A DNA stretch of 7,507 nucleotides from Halococcaceae archaeon (GCA_007128515.1 SKXI01000108.1:1-7507); one strand, 5' to 3'. Counted from the stretch's first letter, positions 1 to 6,379 are shown. A program made the numbers and translations. Notes: generated from the letters alone by a model not told the origin.

Positions 1-502
1 CCGGCCGGCCCGAGGCGATCTCGGGGAGCCGTTCGGCGATCAGCCGGGCGCTCTCGCGTCTCGCACGCTCGCCCTCGTGATCGAGGTGGACGTTACAGAG
101 CGCGAGCGGCTCGTCGCTCTTCCGGTCCCGCACGTGTACCCACGTGAGGATCCGGGGGAGCTTCGCGTCCCAGCCGACGCTGCCCGTCTCCCCCGACTCC
201 GAGAGCCAGATCGTCCCCGTCCCCTCCACCGAGAAACGCGAGCGACGGACCCCGATCGGGCAGTGTTCGCCCTCACCGCTCGAGAGCCGGCCCCGACCGA
301 TCCAGGCGAACTCCGGGAGCCGCCCCCGGAGGTACTCGAACTGGTGGGTGAGCGGCTCCTGCAGCGCGACGAGGTCCGGCGAGTGAAACCGGATCGTCCT
401 GGCTACCCGTTCTCGCCGGTTGGCCCAGGCGTGCTCGCCGTCCTCCTCGGTGTCGTACCTGACGTTGTACGTCAGGGCACGGAGCGTCTCTGGGCCGGTC
501 AT
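1..502 (-). CDS. EEP-fold metal-dependent hydrolase (endonuclease/exonuclease/phosphatase family), C-terminus cut off by window edge
   Basis: The first 167 residues of a Mg2+-dependent hydrolase of the endonuclease/exonuclease/phosphatase superfamily are visible. Seen: LTYNVRYD near residues 10-17, with the metal-ligand Asn at 13; LVALQEP at 44-50, with the metal-binding Glu at 49; TIWLSESGETGSVGWD around 97-112; LPRILTW at 115-121; and NVHLDHEGERARRES from 137, with the catalytic-type His at 139. This order resembles the uncharacterised bacterial/archaeal EEP-1 group rather than AP endonucleases; substrate is unknown. The later GDxN and SDH motifs lie outside the window. The ATG at 502 is preceded by GAGGGGG (507-513), a reasonable Shine-Dalgarno. 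The gene begins 41 nt after the topA stop on the same strand, so co-transcription with topA is likely. No signal peptide is seen. Family assignment is firm, specificity is not. Confidence 0.88.
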   Translation of the reverse strand, partial: MTGPETLRALTYNVRYDTEEDGEHAWANRRERVARTIRFHSPDLVALQEPLTHQFEYLRGRLPEFAWIGRGRLSSGEGEHCPIGVRRSRFSVEGTGTIWLSESGETGSVGWDAKLPRILTWVHVRDRKSDEPLALCNVHLDHEGERARRESARLIAERLPEIASGRP

Positions 503-506
503 ACCG

Positions 507-513
507 CCCCCTC
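507..513 (-). promoter_or_regulatory. Shine-Dalgarno-like site of the EEP hydrolase gene
   Basis: On the minus strand the sequence reads GAGGGGG, four bases before the ATG at 502. It supports translation from an internal position of a topA-led transcript, because no TATA-like box is seen in the 41-nt gap after topA. Confidence 0.5.
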
Positions 514-543
514 GCTACCAGATGACGGAACCCACACTCCCGA

Positions 544-3051
544 TTACCCCGCCTCGGCCTGCCACTTTCGAACCCGGTCCTCGCTCACGCCATCGACCGC
601 GCCGGCGACCGACTCGGGCTCGGCACCGGTCAGGTCGCTCACGCTCTCGATGCCCGCCGCGGCGAGTTTCTCGGCGGTCTTCGTGCCGAGACCCGGAAGC
701 GACTCCAGGTCGTCGTCGCCGGCCTGGCTCGCCTGATACTCCCTGAAGTTGCAGATCGGACAGCCGAGCTCCCACGGCTCGTCGCCGTTGTGGACGACGA
801 GTTCGGGCAGGTCGTGTTCCGCACACCGCTCGTCGGTCACCTCGATCTCGCCCCGGCGAGGTAACGGAAGCGAGTAGTCGCAGTCGGGATAGCGAGTACA
901 GCCGACGAGCCGGGAGCCGCTTCTGAGCTGTTTGATCGCGAGCTCTCCACCCTCGTCGGTACCACACTCCGGACACGCCCCGATCACCTCGTCCTCGGCC
1001 TCGTCGGCGTCGTCGGCCTTGCACTGCGGGCAGCCGTGGACGAACGTGCTCCGCCCCGCGAGGATCTTCACCTCGCGCAGCCCGTGGTCGTCACAACGCT
1101 CCTCGCGAATCAGCGGCTTGCCCTGGTTCGGCAGCGGGAGGGTGTACTCGCAGTCGGGGTAGCCGTCACAGCCGACGAAGTACGACCCCCGTCTGCTGCG
1201 CCGCACCAGCAGGTCGTCGCCGCAGTCCGGACACGGCCCCAGCGTCTTATCGGCCTTCAGTGACTTCTGGAGGTGCTCGCCGATCTCCTCGCGAGAGCGT
1301 TCGAGGTCGGAAAACACCTCCTCGAGCATCTCCCGGGACTCGTCGGCTACCTCGTCGAGGCTCTTCTCGCCGCTCGCGATCGCCGCCATGTCCGACTCCA
1401 GCTGGGAGGTCATCGTTTCGCTCACGACCCGGTCGGCGTACTCCTCGGCGGCCTCCACGACCGCCGTCGCGAGCCGCGTCGGTCGCGGCGGGTCGTCCTC
1501 GACGTAGCCCCGGTCGTAGAGCTTCTCGATGATGTTGTGTCTGGTCGCCTTCGTCCCCAATCCGCGGGACTCCATCGTCTCGATCAGCCGCGACTGACCG
1601 TACCTGCGGGGGGGCTGGGTCTCCTTCTCCTCCGAGCAGGTCTCCGCGATCGAGAGCTCCTCGCCCTCCTCGACGGCTGGAACGTAGTTCTCCGAGGTGT
1701 TGTGGTACGGGTAGACCGCGTGGTAGCCAGGCTCCACCAGTCGTTTCCCGTTGGCCTTCAGCGTGAGCCGCTCGCCCAGATCCGACTCCGTGTCGATTCC
1801 CGCGACGACCTTGAGGTGTGCCCACTCCGCCGGCTCCGCGACGGTCGCGAAGAAGCGCCTGACGACGAGTTCGTAGAGCGTCCACTCCCGGTCCGAGAGC
1901 GCCGACCGAGAGGGCAACTCCTCGGTCGGGTGGATCGGCGGGTGGTCGGTCGTCTCCTCGTCGCCCCGCGTCGGGGTCAGCTCACCTGCCTCGAGCAGCG
2001 AGTCCGCGTCCTCGCCGAACGTCCGGTGGCCGGAGAACGCCGAGAGGAGTTCCTCGGGGTCGAGGTCCTGGGGATAGACGGTGTTGTCGGTCCGAGGGTA
2101 GGTGATGTAGCCCGCGGTGTAGAGGTCCTCGGCGATGCTCATCGCCCGACCGGCGGAGAAGCCGAGCGAGCTCGCCGCGCGGATGAACTGCGTGGTGTTG
2201 AACGGAGCCGGTGGTTCGTCCGTGCGGCGACGGCGGTTCACCGAGTCGACGGTGACCGACTCCGAGCGCGAAAGCACCTCGTAGACCGCCTCGGCACGCT
2301 CGCCGTCCCAGAGCCGCTCGGCCTCGTTACCCTCCTCGTTCCGGTAGAAGTACTGTGCCTCGAACGTCTCCTCGTTCTTCGCGAGGTCGGCGAACAGCTC
2401 CCAGTACGTCTCCGGGTCGAACGCCTCGATCTCGCGTTCGCGGTCGACGATCAGCTTGAGCGTCGGCGACTGGACCCTCCCGACGGAGATGAAGTCGTCG
2501 CCGAGCTGGCGGGCGGACAGGGAGAGAAAGCGCGTGAGCGCCGCCCCCCAGACGAGGTCGATGATCTGACGGGCCTCACCCGCCGCGGCGAGGTCGAAGT
2601 CGATCTCGTCGGGTTCGGCGAACGCTCGCTTGACCTCGTTCTCGGTGATCGAAGAGAACCGAACCCGGTCTATTTCTGCCTCCTCGTTCACCTCGCGAAC
2701 GATCTCGTAGGCCTCCTTCCCGATCAGCTCGCCCTCGCGGTCGTAGTCGGTCGCGATCGTCACGCGTTCGGCCTGCCGGGCGTGGAGACGTATCGCGCGG
2801 ACGATCTCCTCCCTCGTGGGGACCTTCTCGACGCCGGCGTCGATCAGTTCGACCGGCTCGACGTCGCGCCAGTCGTTGTACTCCGGCGGGAAGTCGACGG
2901 AGACGACGTGGCCGGAGAGCCCGATACACCGCTTGCCGCCCCAACGGTAGACGTTCACGCCGCCCTCCCGGTCGGCCTCGGCGGTCTCACCGCTCAGGAT
3001 CTCCGCGATCCGTCTCGCGGCGTTGTCCTTCTCGGTGATGATCAGCTCCAC
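544..3051 (-). CDS. topA: DNA topoisomerase I (type IA), haloarchaeal TopA with two zinc-ribbon pairs and a C-terminal helix-hairpin-helix
   Basis: Relaxes negative supercoils by cutting one strand through a 5'-phosphotyrosine link. Product 835 aa from GTG 3051. Seen: Toprim start ELIITEKDNAARRI (residues 2-15, Glu7), Toprim DxDxE as TDYDREGE (Asp102, Asp104, Glu106), SVGRVQSPTL near 189-198, active-site YITYPRTDN with catalytic Tyr318 (E. coli TopA uses Tyr319), DHPPIHPT near 369-376, and RGLGTKATR near 496-504. The tail holds four metal-site units: Cys607/610/628/634, Cys653-His656-Cys674/677, Cys693/696/718/724, and Cys743-His746-Cys764/767. A helix-hairpin-helix (LPGLGTKTAEKLAAAGI) fills roughly 781-835. 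The frame stays open upstream to 3237, but that part crosses promoter-like sequence and looks non-coding. GTG 3051 has GGGGGTGA four bases upstream and begins exactly at the Toprim strand, so I chose it. The EEP hydrolase follows. Confidence 0.97.
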   Translation of the reverse strand: MELIITEKDNAARRIAEILSGETAEADREGGVNVYRWGGKRCIGLSGHVVSVDFPPEYNDWRDVEPVELIDAGVEKVPTREEIVRAIRLHARQAERVTIATDYDREGELIGKEAYEIVREVNEEAEIDRVRFSSITENEVKRAFAEPDEIDFDLAAAGEARQIIDLVWGAALTRFLSLSARQLGDDFISVGRVQSPTLKLIVDREREIEAFDPETYWELFADLAKNEETFEAQYFYRNEEGNEAERLWDGERAEAVYEVLSRSESVTVDSVNRRRRTDEPPAPFNTTQFIRAASSLGFSAGRAMSIAEDLYTAGYITYPRTDNTVYPQDLDPEELLSAFSGHRTFGEDADSLLEAGELTPTRGDEETTDHPPIHPTEELPSRSALSDREWTLYELVVRRFFATVAEPAEWAHLKVVAGIDTESDLGERLTLKANGKRLVEPGYHAVYPYHNTSENYVPAVEEGEELSIAETCSEEKETQPPRRYGQSRLIETMESRGLGTKATRHNIIEKLYDRGYVEDDPPRPTRLATAVVEAAEEYADRVVSETMTSQLESDMAAIASGEKSLDEVADESREMLEEVFSDLERSREEIGEHLQKSLKADKTLGPCPDCGDDLLVRRSRRGSYFVGCDGYPDCEYTLPLPNQGKPLIREERCDDHGLREVKILAGRSTFVHGCPQCKADDADEAEDEVIGACPECGTDEGGELAIKQLRSGSRLVGCTRYPDCDYSLPLPRRGEIEVTDERCAEHDLPELVVHNGDEPWELGCPICNFREYQASQAGDDDLESLPGLGTKTAEKLAAAGIESVSDLTGAEPESVAGAVDGVSEDRVRKWQAEAG

Positions 3052-3055
3052 CGGC

Positions 3056-3063
3056 TCACCCCC
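3056..3063 (-). promoter_or_regulatory. Shine-Dalgarno site that fixes the topA GTG start
   Basis: The minus strand reads GGGGGTGA, one mismatch from the ideal GGAGGTGA, four bases before GTG 3051. It decides the start against the longer open frame to 3237 and implies that topA mRNA has a real 5' leader rather than being leaderless. Confidence 0.7.
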
Positions 3064-3106
3064 AGCGACTCCACGGACATAACTGGCCGGGCGTAGGCCG
3101 ACCGCT

Positions 3107-3123
3107 CGCGTAAGCCTTTCGTC
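3107..3123 (-). promoter_or_regulatory. Candidate proximal promoter of topA
   Basis: The minus strand reads GACGAAAGGCTTACGCG: a purine-rich BRE-like GAAAGG followed by a weak TATA-like CTTAC centred near 3112. Transcription would begin near 3085, giving a leader of about 35 nt that contains the Shine-Dalgarno at 3056-3063. This is inference from haloarchaeal promoter architecture; a more distal start from the AT-rich box at 3184-3203 is the alternative. Confidence 0.35.
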
Positions 3124-3183
3124 GGTCGGGCCGCCGCGAACCGGCCGCCCCGCTCGCACCGATGTAGGCGACTTCTTCGGTAG

Positions 3184-3203
3184 ATAGTAAAAATCTATAA
3201 GTT
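3184..3203. promoter_or_regulatory. AT-rich TATA region between topA and the zinc-ribbon gene, readable on both strands
   Basis: The box contains GTAAAAATCTATAAGTT on the plus strand, the most AT-rich spot in this part of the window. On the plus strand CTATAAG (3195-3201) sits about 33 bp before the ATG at 3231, which predicts a start near 3224 and a leader of only several bases. On the minus strand the same bases read CTTATAGATTTTTA and could serve a longer topA transcript beginning near 3170. A shared, divergent promoter is likely for the plus-strand gene and possible for topA. Confidence 0.55.
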
Positions 3204-3230
3204 GTTGGCGATCGAACCGTTCAGGTAGAG

Positions 3231-3422
3231 ATGTCACTCGTCGCGACGAAAAAGAAGGGTGGTTCGGTGAACGCGCTCGAAGAACGCGTCGAGCGGCTCG
3301 AACGCCGGCTCGAATCGATCGGTAGAGCGGAGACGCGGTGTGCCCACTGCGACGAGGGCGTCGTCCACGTCGTCGACGACCTCATCCACTGTGACGGCTG
3401 TGGCTACCGCTGTTACCTCTGA
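3231..3422 (+). CDS. Small zinc-ribbon protein with N-terminal coiled coil, function unknown
   Basis: A 63-aa haloarchaeal-style micro-protein. Residues 15-35 (ALEERVERLERRLESIGRA) form a short heptad-patterned helix that should make a coiled coil, possibly a dimer. It is followed by a zinc ribbon with CAHC (Cys37, Cys40) and CDGC (Cys54, Cys57), plus an extra Cys61 near the C-terminus. The ATG at 3231 follows a TATA box by about 33 bp. A GTG at 3267, preceded by GGTGG, is an alternative start that would remove the Lys-rich residues 1-12 and keep the coiled coil and ribbon. The gene is divergent from topA and convergent with the amphi-Trp gene. A nucleic-acid or protein-binding role is only a guess from the fold. 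Confidence 0.8.
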   Translation: MSLVATKKKGGSVNALEERVERLERRLESIGRAETRCAHCDEGVVHVVDDLIHCDGCGYRCYL

Positions 3423-3441
3423 TACGGACGGCTGTAACTGG

Positions 3442-3481
3442 TTATCGGTGATCGCCGACCCGTAGGGGCGATCACCGGTAA
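3442..3481. terminator. Long hairpin between convergent genes, possible bidirectional terminator
   Basis: Arms TTATCGGTGATCGCC (3442-3456) and GGCGATCACCGGTAA (3467-3481) are complementary over 15 positions with one mismatch, which is a G-U pair in the plus-strand RNA, and enclose a 10-nt loop. The hairpin begins 20 nt after the zinc-ribbon stop and lies 44 nt past the stop of the minus-strand amphi-Trp gene. Neither side carries a long T tract, so classical factor-independent termination is not certain. Transcript-end stabilisation or a palindromic protein-binding site are alternatives. Confidence 0.5.
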
Positions 3482-3524
3482 GAGACGACAACCGTCCTTA
3501 TGAGCGAATCCCACCGGGTCGGAC

Positions 3525-3770
3525 CTACTCGTCCTCGGTCTCCCACTCCAGTGTGACGGTCACGGACTGTTCCTCACCGCCGAGCATCGGCGAGCGCTCG
3601 TCGGTCTCGATCTCGTAGGTGACCGCCGACGGCGGCGAGAGCCGAACCGTCTTGTTCCCGACCGCGACCTCGGCGTCACCCTGGCCCCGGAGCTCGCGGG
3701 CGAGCTCCTGGAGCAGGTCGGCCGCCTCGTCGCGCGAGACCTCCATCGATTCGGCAGTGCTATCGGCCAT
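3525..3770 (-). CDS. Amphi-Trp domain-containing protein
   Basis: An 81-aa acidic protein that fits the amphi-Trp domain family, small proteins of unknown role common in haloarchaea. Seen: an N-terminal amphipathic helix (VSRDEAADLLQELARELRG, residues 11-29), then GDAEVAVGNKTVRLSPP (31-47), a beta region ending SVTVTLEWETEDE (69-81), and the family's single late Trp at 76. The length is normal for the family. The ATG at 3770 has no Shine-Dalgarno but has a TATA-like CTATA (minus strand, near 3797-3801) about 29 bp upstream, so a leaderless transcript is expected. The gene is convergent with the zinc-ribbon gene and divergent from the GrpB-family gene. No enzymatic motif is visible. Confidence 0.87.
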   Translation of the reverse strand: MADSTAESMEVSRDEAADLLQELARELRGQGDAEVAVGNKTVRLSPPSAVTYEIETDERSPMLGGEEQSVTVTLEWETEDE

Positions 3771-3794
3771 GAAAGAGATATCGGAGCGAGCCCG

Positions 3795-3804
3795 GGTATA
3801 GATG
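3795..3804 (-). promoter_or_regulatory. Candidate TATA box of the amphi-Trp gene
   Basis: The minus strand reads CATCTATACC, with its centre about 29 bp before the ATG at 3770. The spacing fits transcription starting at or just before the start codon, as in leaderless haloarchaeal genes. Confidence 0.45.
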
Positions 3805-3898
3805 CCGCCGGACACTGCCGGGTCGCCCGGGAGACAGCCGGAGGTAGTCCGGCCGAGGCGCCCGTGGATACGGTGGATCGATACGGGACGTCGCGGTC

Positions 3899-3903
3899 GG
3901 TGG
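3899..3903 (+). promoter_or_regulatory. Weak Shine-Dalgarno of the GrpB-family gene
   Basis: GGTGG lies four bases before ATG 3908. It overlaps the left arm of a possible hairpin (GTGGACCGA 3900-3908 with TCGATCCAC 3912-3920), so ribosome access could depend on RNA folding. Confidence 0.4.
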
Positions 3904-3907
3904 ACCG

Positions 3908-4471
3908 ATGGTCGATCCACACGACGACCCGATCGCGCTCGTCCCGTCGGAGTTCGACCGGTGGCGGGAGGCGTACGAACGCGAACGCGAGCGGCTTCGA
4001 ACCCTCCTCCGGGAGCACGGGCTCTCCGACCGCGTCGAGCGGATCGAGCACGTCGGCTCGACGGCAGTCCCGGACCTGCCGGCCAAGGACGTCGTGGACC
4101 TGGATCTCGTCGTCGCGGACGGGTCGGTGCGAGCGGTCTCGCGGGCGATCGAGACGGACCTCGGCGGTACCCGTATCGAGAACGGGGAGGGCTGGCATCC
4201 GGTCTTTCGCCGCCACGAGGACCAACGGTTCAACGACCACGTCTTCGCCGCGTCGGATCCGGTGTGGAGAGTCAGCGTCGCGACCCGCGACGTCCTCCGC
4301 GCGCGCCCGCAGCTCCGATCGGAGTACGCCGAGGTGAAACGCGGACTCGCGGCGGAACACGACGAGTTGGAGGCGTACTCCGTGGGTAAGACCGCGTTCG
4401 TGGGGGAGGTGCTCGCGGTCGCACGGGAGGACGACGGGATCGAACTCGGGTTCGAGGTACCGGAGCTCTAA
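3908..4471 (+). CDS. GrpB family protein (UPF0157), predicted nucleotidyltransferase fold
   Basis: A 187-aa protein of the GrpB/UPF0157 family, which has a minimal nucleotidyltransferase-like fold and mostly no proven reaction. Seen: IEHVGSTAVPDLPAKDVVDLDLVV at 46-69 in family order, with the Gly-Ser pair at 50-51 and the paired acids Asp64 and Asp66 expected at the metal site; GWHPVF at 95-100; HVF at 111-113; and the C-terminal block RDVLRARPQLRSEYAEVKRGLA at 127-148. About 40 further residues follow. Length is typical. The ATG at 3908 follows GGTGG (3899-3903) by four bases. It can be folded into a hairpin (3900-3920) that covers the start codon. The gene stands alone, divergent from the amphi-Trp gene. 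The family is firm; the cellular role is unknown. Confidence 0.9.
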   Translation: MVDPHDDPIALVPSEFDRWREAYERERERLRTLLREHGLSDRVERIEHVGSTAVPDLPAKDVVDLDLVVADGSVRAVSRAIETDLGGTRIENGEGWHPVFRRHEDQRFNDHVFAASDPVWRVSVATRDVLRARPQLRSEYAEVKRGLAAEHDELEAYSVGKTAFVGEVLAVAREDDGIELGFEVPEL

Positions 4472-4489
4472 ACGACGGGGAACTGTGTC

Positions 4490-4589
4490 ATAGGGATCAT
4501 CGTGAGAGTTCATACTTCCTCGATCGCGAATCGAACGACTACGGTAATGTGCTCGTCTGAGAGATCCGGGTGGCTACGATGATCCCTAT
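4490..4589. mobile_element. 100-bp MITE-like segment with perfect 14-bp terminal inverted repeats
   Basis: ATAGGGATCATCGT (4490-4503) and its exact reverse complement ACGATGATCCCTAT (4576-4589) bound a 72-bp AT-richer core with no gene. This is the size and shape of a miniature inverted-repeat element. If the inner 11 bp (GGGATCATCGT, 4493-4503 and 4576-4586) are the true ends, each is flanked by TA, as would be left by IS630/Tc1-mariner-type insertion. However, TA is self-complementary and also part of the arms, so this does not prove a target duplication. No longer direct duplication is seen. The core holds no open frame of note. It sits 18 bp past the GrpB-family stop and 13 bp from the relic antitoxin stop. 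A protein-binding palindrome pair is the alternative. Confidence 0.45.
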
Positions 4590-4602
4590 CAGAACCTCGA
4601 CG

Positions 4603-4847
4603 TCACGTTCGAGCGTACTGGACGTCCTCGTCCAGTTCGACCTCGGAGTAGTGACTCGCTCCGACGCTCGCCGAGGGGGTCGTGGAACTCCCGCTTCGAA
4701 CGGTCGGCGAGCTCTCTCGCCTTGCCGAACGAAAGCGCTCCACGAGCGTACAACGAGACGGCCAGTTCCTCCCGGTCGACGCTTTCATGCGCTCTTCGGG
4801 ACTCGAAGCGCGTCGTAGATCTCCTCGGGGAGGTCGATCGCGGCCAC
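4603..4847 (-). pseudogene. Frameshifted remnant of a UPF0175-family antitoxin
   Basis: Reading the minus strand across three frames recovers a UPF0175-like protein. From GTG 4847: VAAIDLPEEIYDALRVPKSA, then a stop (4785-4787). In another frame, from about 4780: VDREELAVSLYARGALSFGK, continuing as ARELADRSKREFHDPLGER. In a third frame, from about 4665: GASHYSEVELDEDVQYART, then a stop at 4603-4605. The pieces are in family order: the beta start, the LAVSLYARGALSFGKARELA helix-turn-helix core, the WEFHELLGER-like strand, and the HYSExELDEDxxYAR tail. At least two single-base indels, perhaps three, are needed, so no intact product is possible. UPF0175 proteins normally act as antitoxins next to a PIN-domain (DUF3368-type) toxin gene; none is present. 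The remnant begins 47 nt after the gatB stop on the same strand. Confidence 0.78.
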
Positions 4848-4894
4848 GACAGGGGAAACGACCGGTCGGGGAGGACGCGTTCGGCTACGACGAC

Positions 4895-6379
4895 CTATCC
4901 CTCTAACTCCGTGCGCAACAGCCCGTTTACGGTACCGGGATCGGCGCTCCCGCCCGTCTTCGCCATCACCTGGCCCACGAGGAAGTTGATCGCACCGTCC
5001 TCGCCGGCGTGGTAGTCGACCACCGCCTCCGGGTTCTCCTCGATCGCCTCCGAAACCGCGCTCTGGACCTCGTCCTCGTCGCTCCTGCCGAGGCCCTCGC
5101 GCTCGACGATCGTCTCCGGGTCGTCGCCGTCGTCGAGCATCCCTCTGAGGACGACCTCACGGGCGTTTTTCGCCGTGATCTCCTCGTTCGAGACGAGTTC
5201 GACCAGCCGACGGATCTCCTCGAGCCTGTGGGTGACGTCGGTGATCTCTCCGTCTCTGTAGTGGAGTTCGCCGAGCAAGGTGTCGGCGACCCAGGTCGCC
5301 GCGAGGTCCGGGTCGAACTCGCTCGCGAGCGACTCGTAGAAGTCCGCGACCTGCTTCGTGGAGGTGAGCTTCGACGCCTCCTCCCGACCCAGGCCGTACT
5401 CCTCTCGGAACCGTTCGCGGCGGGCTTCGGGGAGCTCGGGGATCTCGATGCGTTCCTTCCAGTCGGCGACTCTGAGCACCGGCAGGTCCGCCTCCTCGAA
5501 GTAGCGGTAGTCCTTTTCCTCCTCTTTCGAGCGCATCGAGACGGTGATACCGCGCGATTCGTCCCAGTGACGGGTCTCCTGTTCGATCGCTCGCCCTCGC
5601 TGGATCGCGTTGCGCTGGCGGGTCACCTCGTATGCGAGTGCCTTCTCCGCACCTTTGTGACTCGAGATGTTCTTCACCTCGGTCCGGTTGGCGGCGGCGA
5701 GCGCCTCCGTCCCGATCGAGCCGTCGCCCTCGATCTCCTCGTCGGGAACCATCGAGATGTTCGCGTCCACCCGCAGGGAACCGTCGCGGGTGCTGTCGAA
5801 GATCCCGAGGTACTCGAGCACCTCCTCCAGTTTCGCGAGAAACCCCCTGACCTCGGTCGGCGAGCGGAAGTCGGGGTCGGTGACGATCTCCATCAGCGGG
5901 ACGCCCGCGCGGTTGTAGTTTATCAGCGTATAGTCGGCGGCTGCGATAGAGCCACCCTCGTGCTGGAGGCTTCCGGGGTCCTCCTCGAGGTGTGCGCGGG
6001 TGATCCCGATCTCGCGACGCTCGCCCTCGACGCTGATCTCGACGCTGCCACCCCGACAGATCGGCTCGTCGTACTGGGTGATCTGGAAGTTCTTCGGCAG
6101 GTCGGGGTAGTAGTAGTTCTTCCGGTGAAAGCGCGTCTCCTCCGGTATCTCCGAGTCGAGCGCCTTCCCGAGTTTCACCGCCGCCTCGACGGCGGCCTCG
6201 TTGAGCACCGGGAGCGCTCCCGGGAGGCCGAGACAGACGGGACAGACGTTCGTGTTCGGCTCGTCGCCGAACGACGTCGAACAGCCACAGAAGACCTTCG
6301 TTTCGGTCTCGAGCTGGACGTGGACCTCGAGCCCGATGACGACGGCGAGTTCGCGTGCCTCGGTGGCCTGTGCGGTCAT
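4895..6379 (-). CDS. gatB: Aspartyl/glutamyl-tRNA(Asn/Gln) amidotransferase subunit B
   Basis: GatB is the kinase/tRNA-binding subunit of GatCAB. It activates mis-charged Asp-tRNA(Asn) or Glu-tRNA(Gln) with ATP, so that ammonia from GatA converts it to the amide. In archaea GatDE usually serves Gln, so Asn is the more likely product here. The 494-aa product is normal length. Seen: VIGLEVHVQL (14-23), zinc cysteines 31, 33, 46 and 49 in CGCS and CPVCLGLPGALPVLN, FHRKNYYYPDLPKNFQITQYD (84-104), NRAGVPLMEIVTDPD (156-170), RVDANISM (203-210), RTEVKNISS (232-240), and a GatB/YqeY tail domain from about 345. The ATG at 6379 has no Shine-Dalgarno but a TTACC box about 28 bp upstream, fitting a leaderless start; the open frame further upstream is antisense to the regulator. 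gatA and gatC are not in the window. Confidence 0.97.
   Translation of the reverse strand: MTAQATEARELAVVIGLEVHVQLETETKVFCGCSTSFGDEPNTNVCPVCLGLPGALPVLNEAAVEAAVKLGKALDSEIPEETRFHRKNYYYPDLPKNFQITQYDEPICRGGSVEISVEGERREIGITRAHLEEDPGSLQHEGGSIAAADYTLINYNRAGVPLMEIVTDPDFRSPTEVRGFLAKLEEVLEYLGIFDSTRDGSLRVDANISMVPDEEIEGDGSIGTEALAAANRTEVKNISSHKGAEKALAYEVTRQRNAIQRGRAIEQETRHWDESRGITVSMRSKEEEKDYRYFEEADLPVLRVADWKERIEIPELPEARRERFREEYGLGREEASKLTSTKQVADFYESLASEFDPDLAATWVADTLLGELHYRDGEITDVTHRLEEIRRLVELVSNEEITAKNAREVVLRGMLDDGDDPETIVEREGLGRSDEDEVQSAVSEAIEENPEAVVDYHAGEDGAINFLVGQVMAKTGGSADPGTVNGLLRTELEG

Noticed and set aside
1273..3096. 607-codon open frame on the plus strand opposite topA
   Set aside because: It lies fully antisense to a clear topoisomerase gene, its product is Arg/Val/Leu-rich without family motifs, and such long shadows are usual in high-GC haloarchaeal genes.
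3052..3237. 62-residue N-terminal extension of topA to an ATG at 3237
   Set aside because: It passes through promoter-like AT-rich sequence and overlaps the divergent gene. The GTG at 3051 has a near-ideal Shine-Dalgarno and starts exactly at the Toprim domain.
3234..3491. 85-codon minus-strand open frame opposite the zinc-ribbon gene
   Set aside because: It is antisense to the zinc-ribbon gene, crosses the hairpin at 3442-3481 and has no domain features.
4472..4894. Possible small RNA or riboswitch in the 423-bp gap
   Set aside because: The gap is better explained by the inverted-repeat segment and the relic antitoxin; I see no conserved RNA motif.
4682..4906. 74-codon plus-strand open frame in the gatB/grpB gap
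   Set aside because: It is the antisense of the relic antitoxin and overlaps the end of gatB; it has no promoter, Shine-Dalgarno or family pattern.
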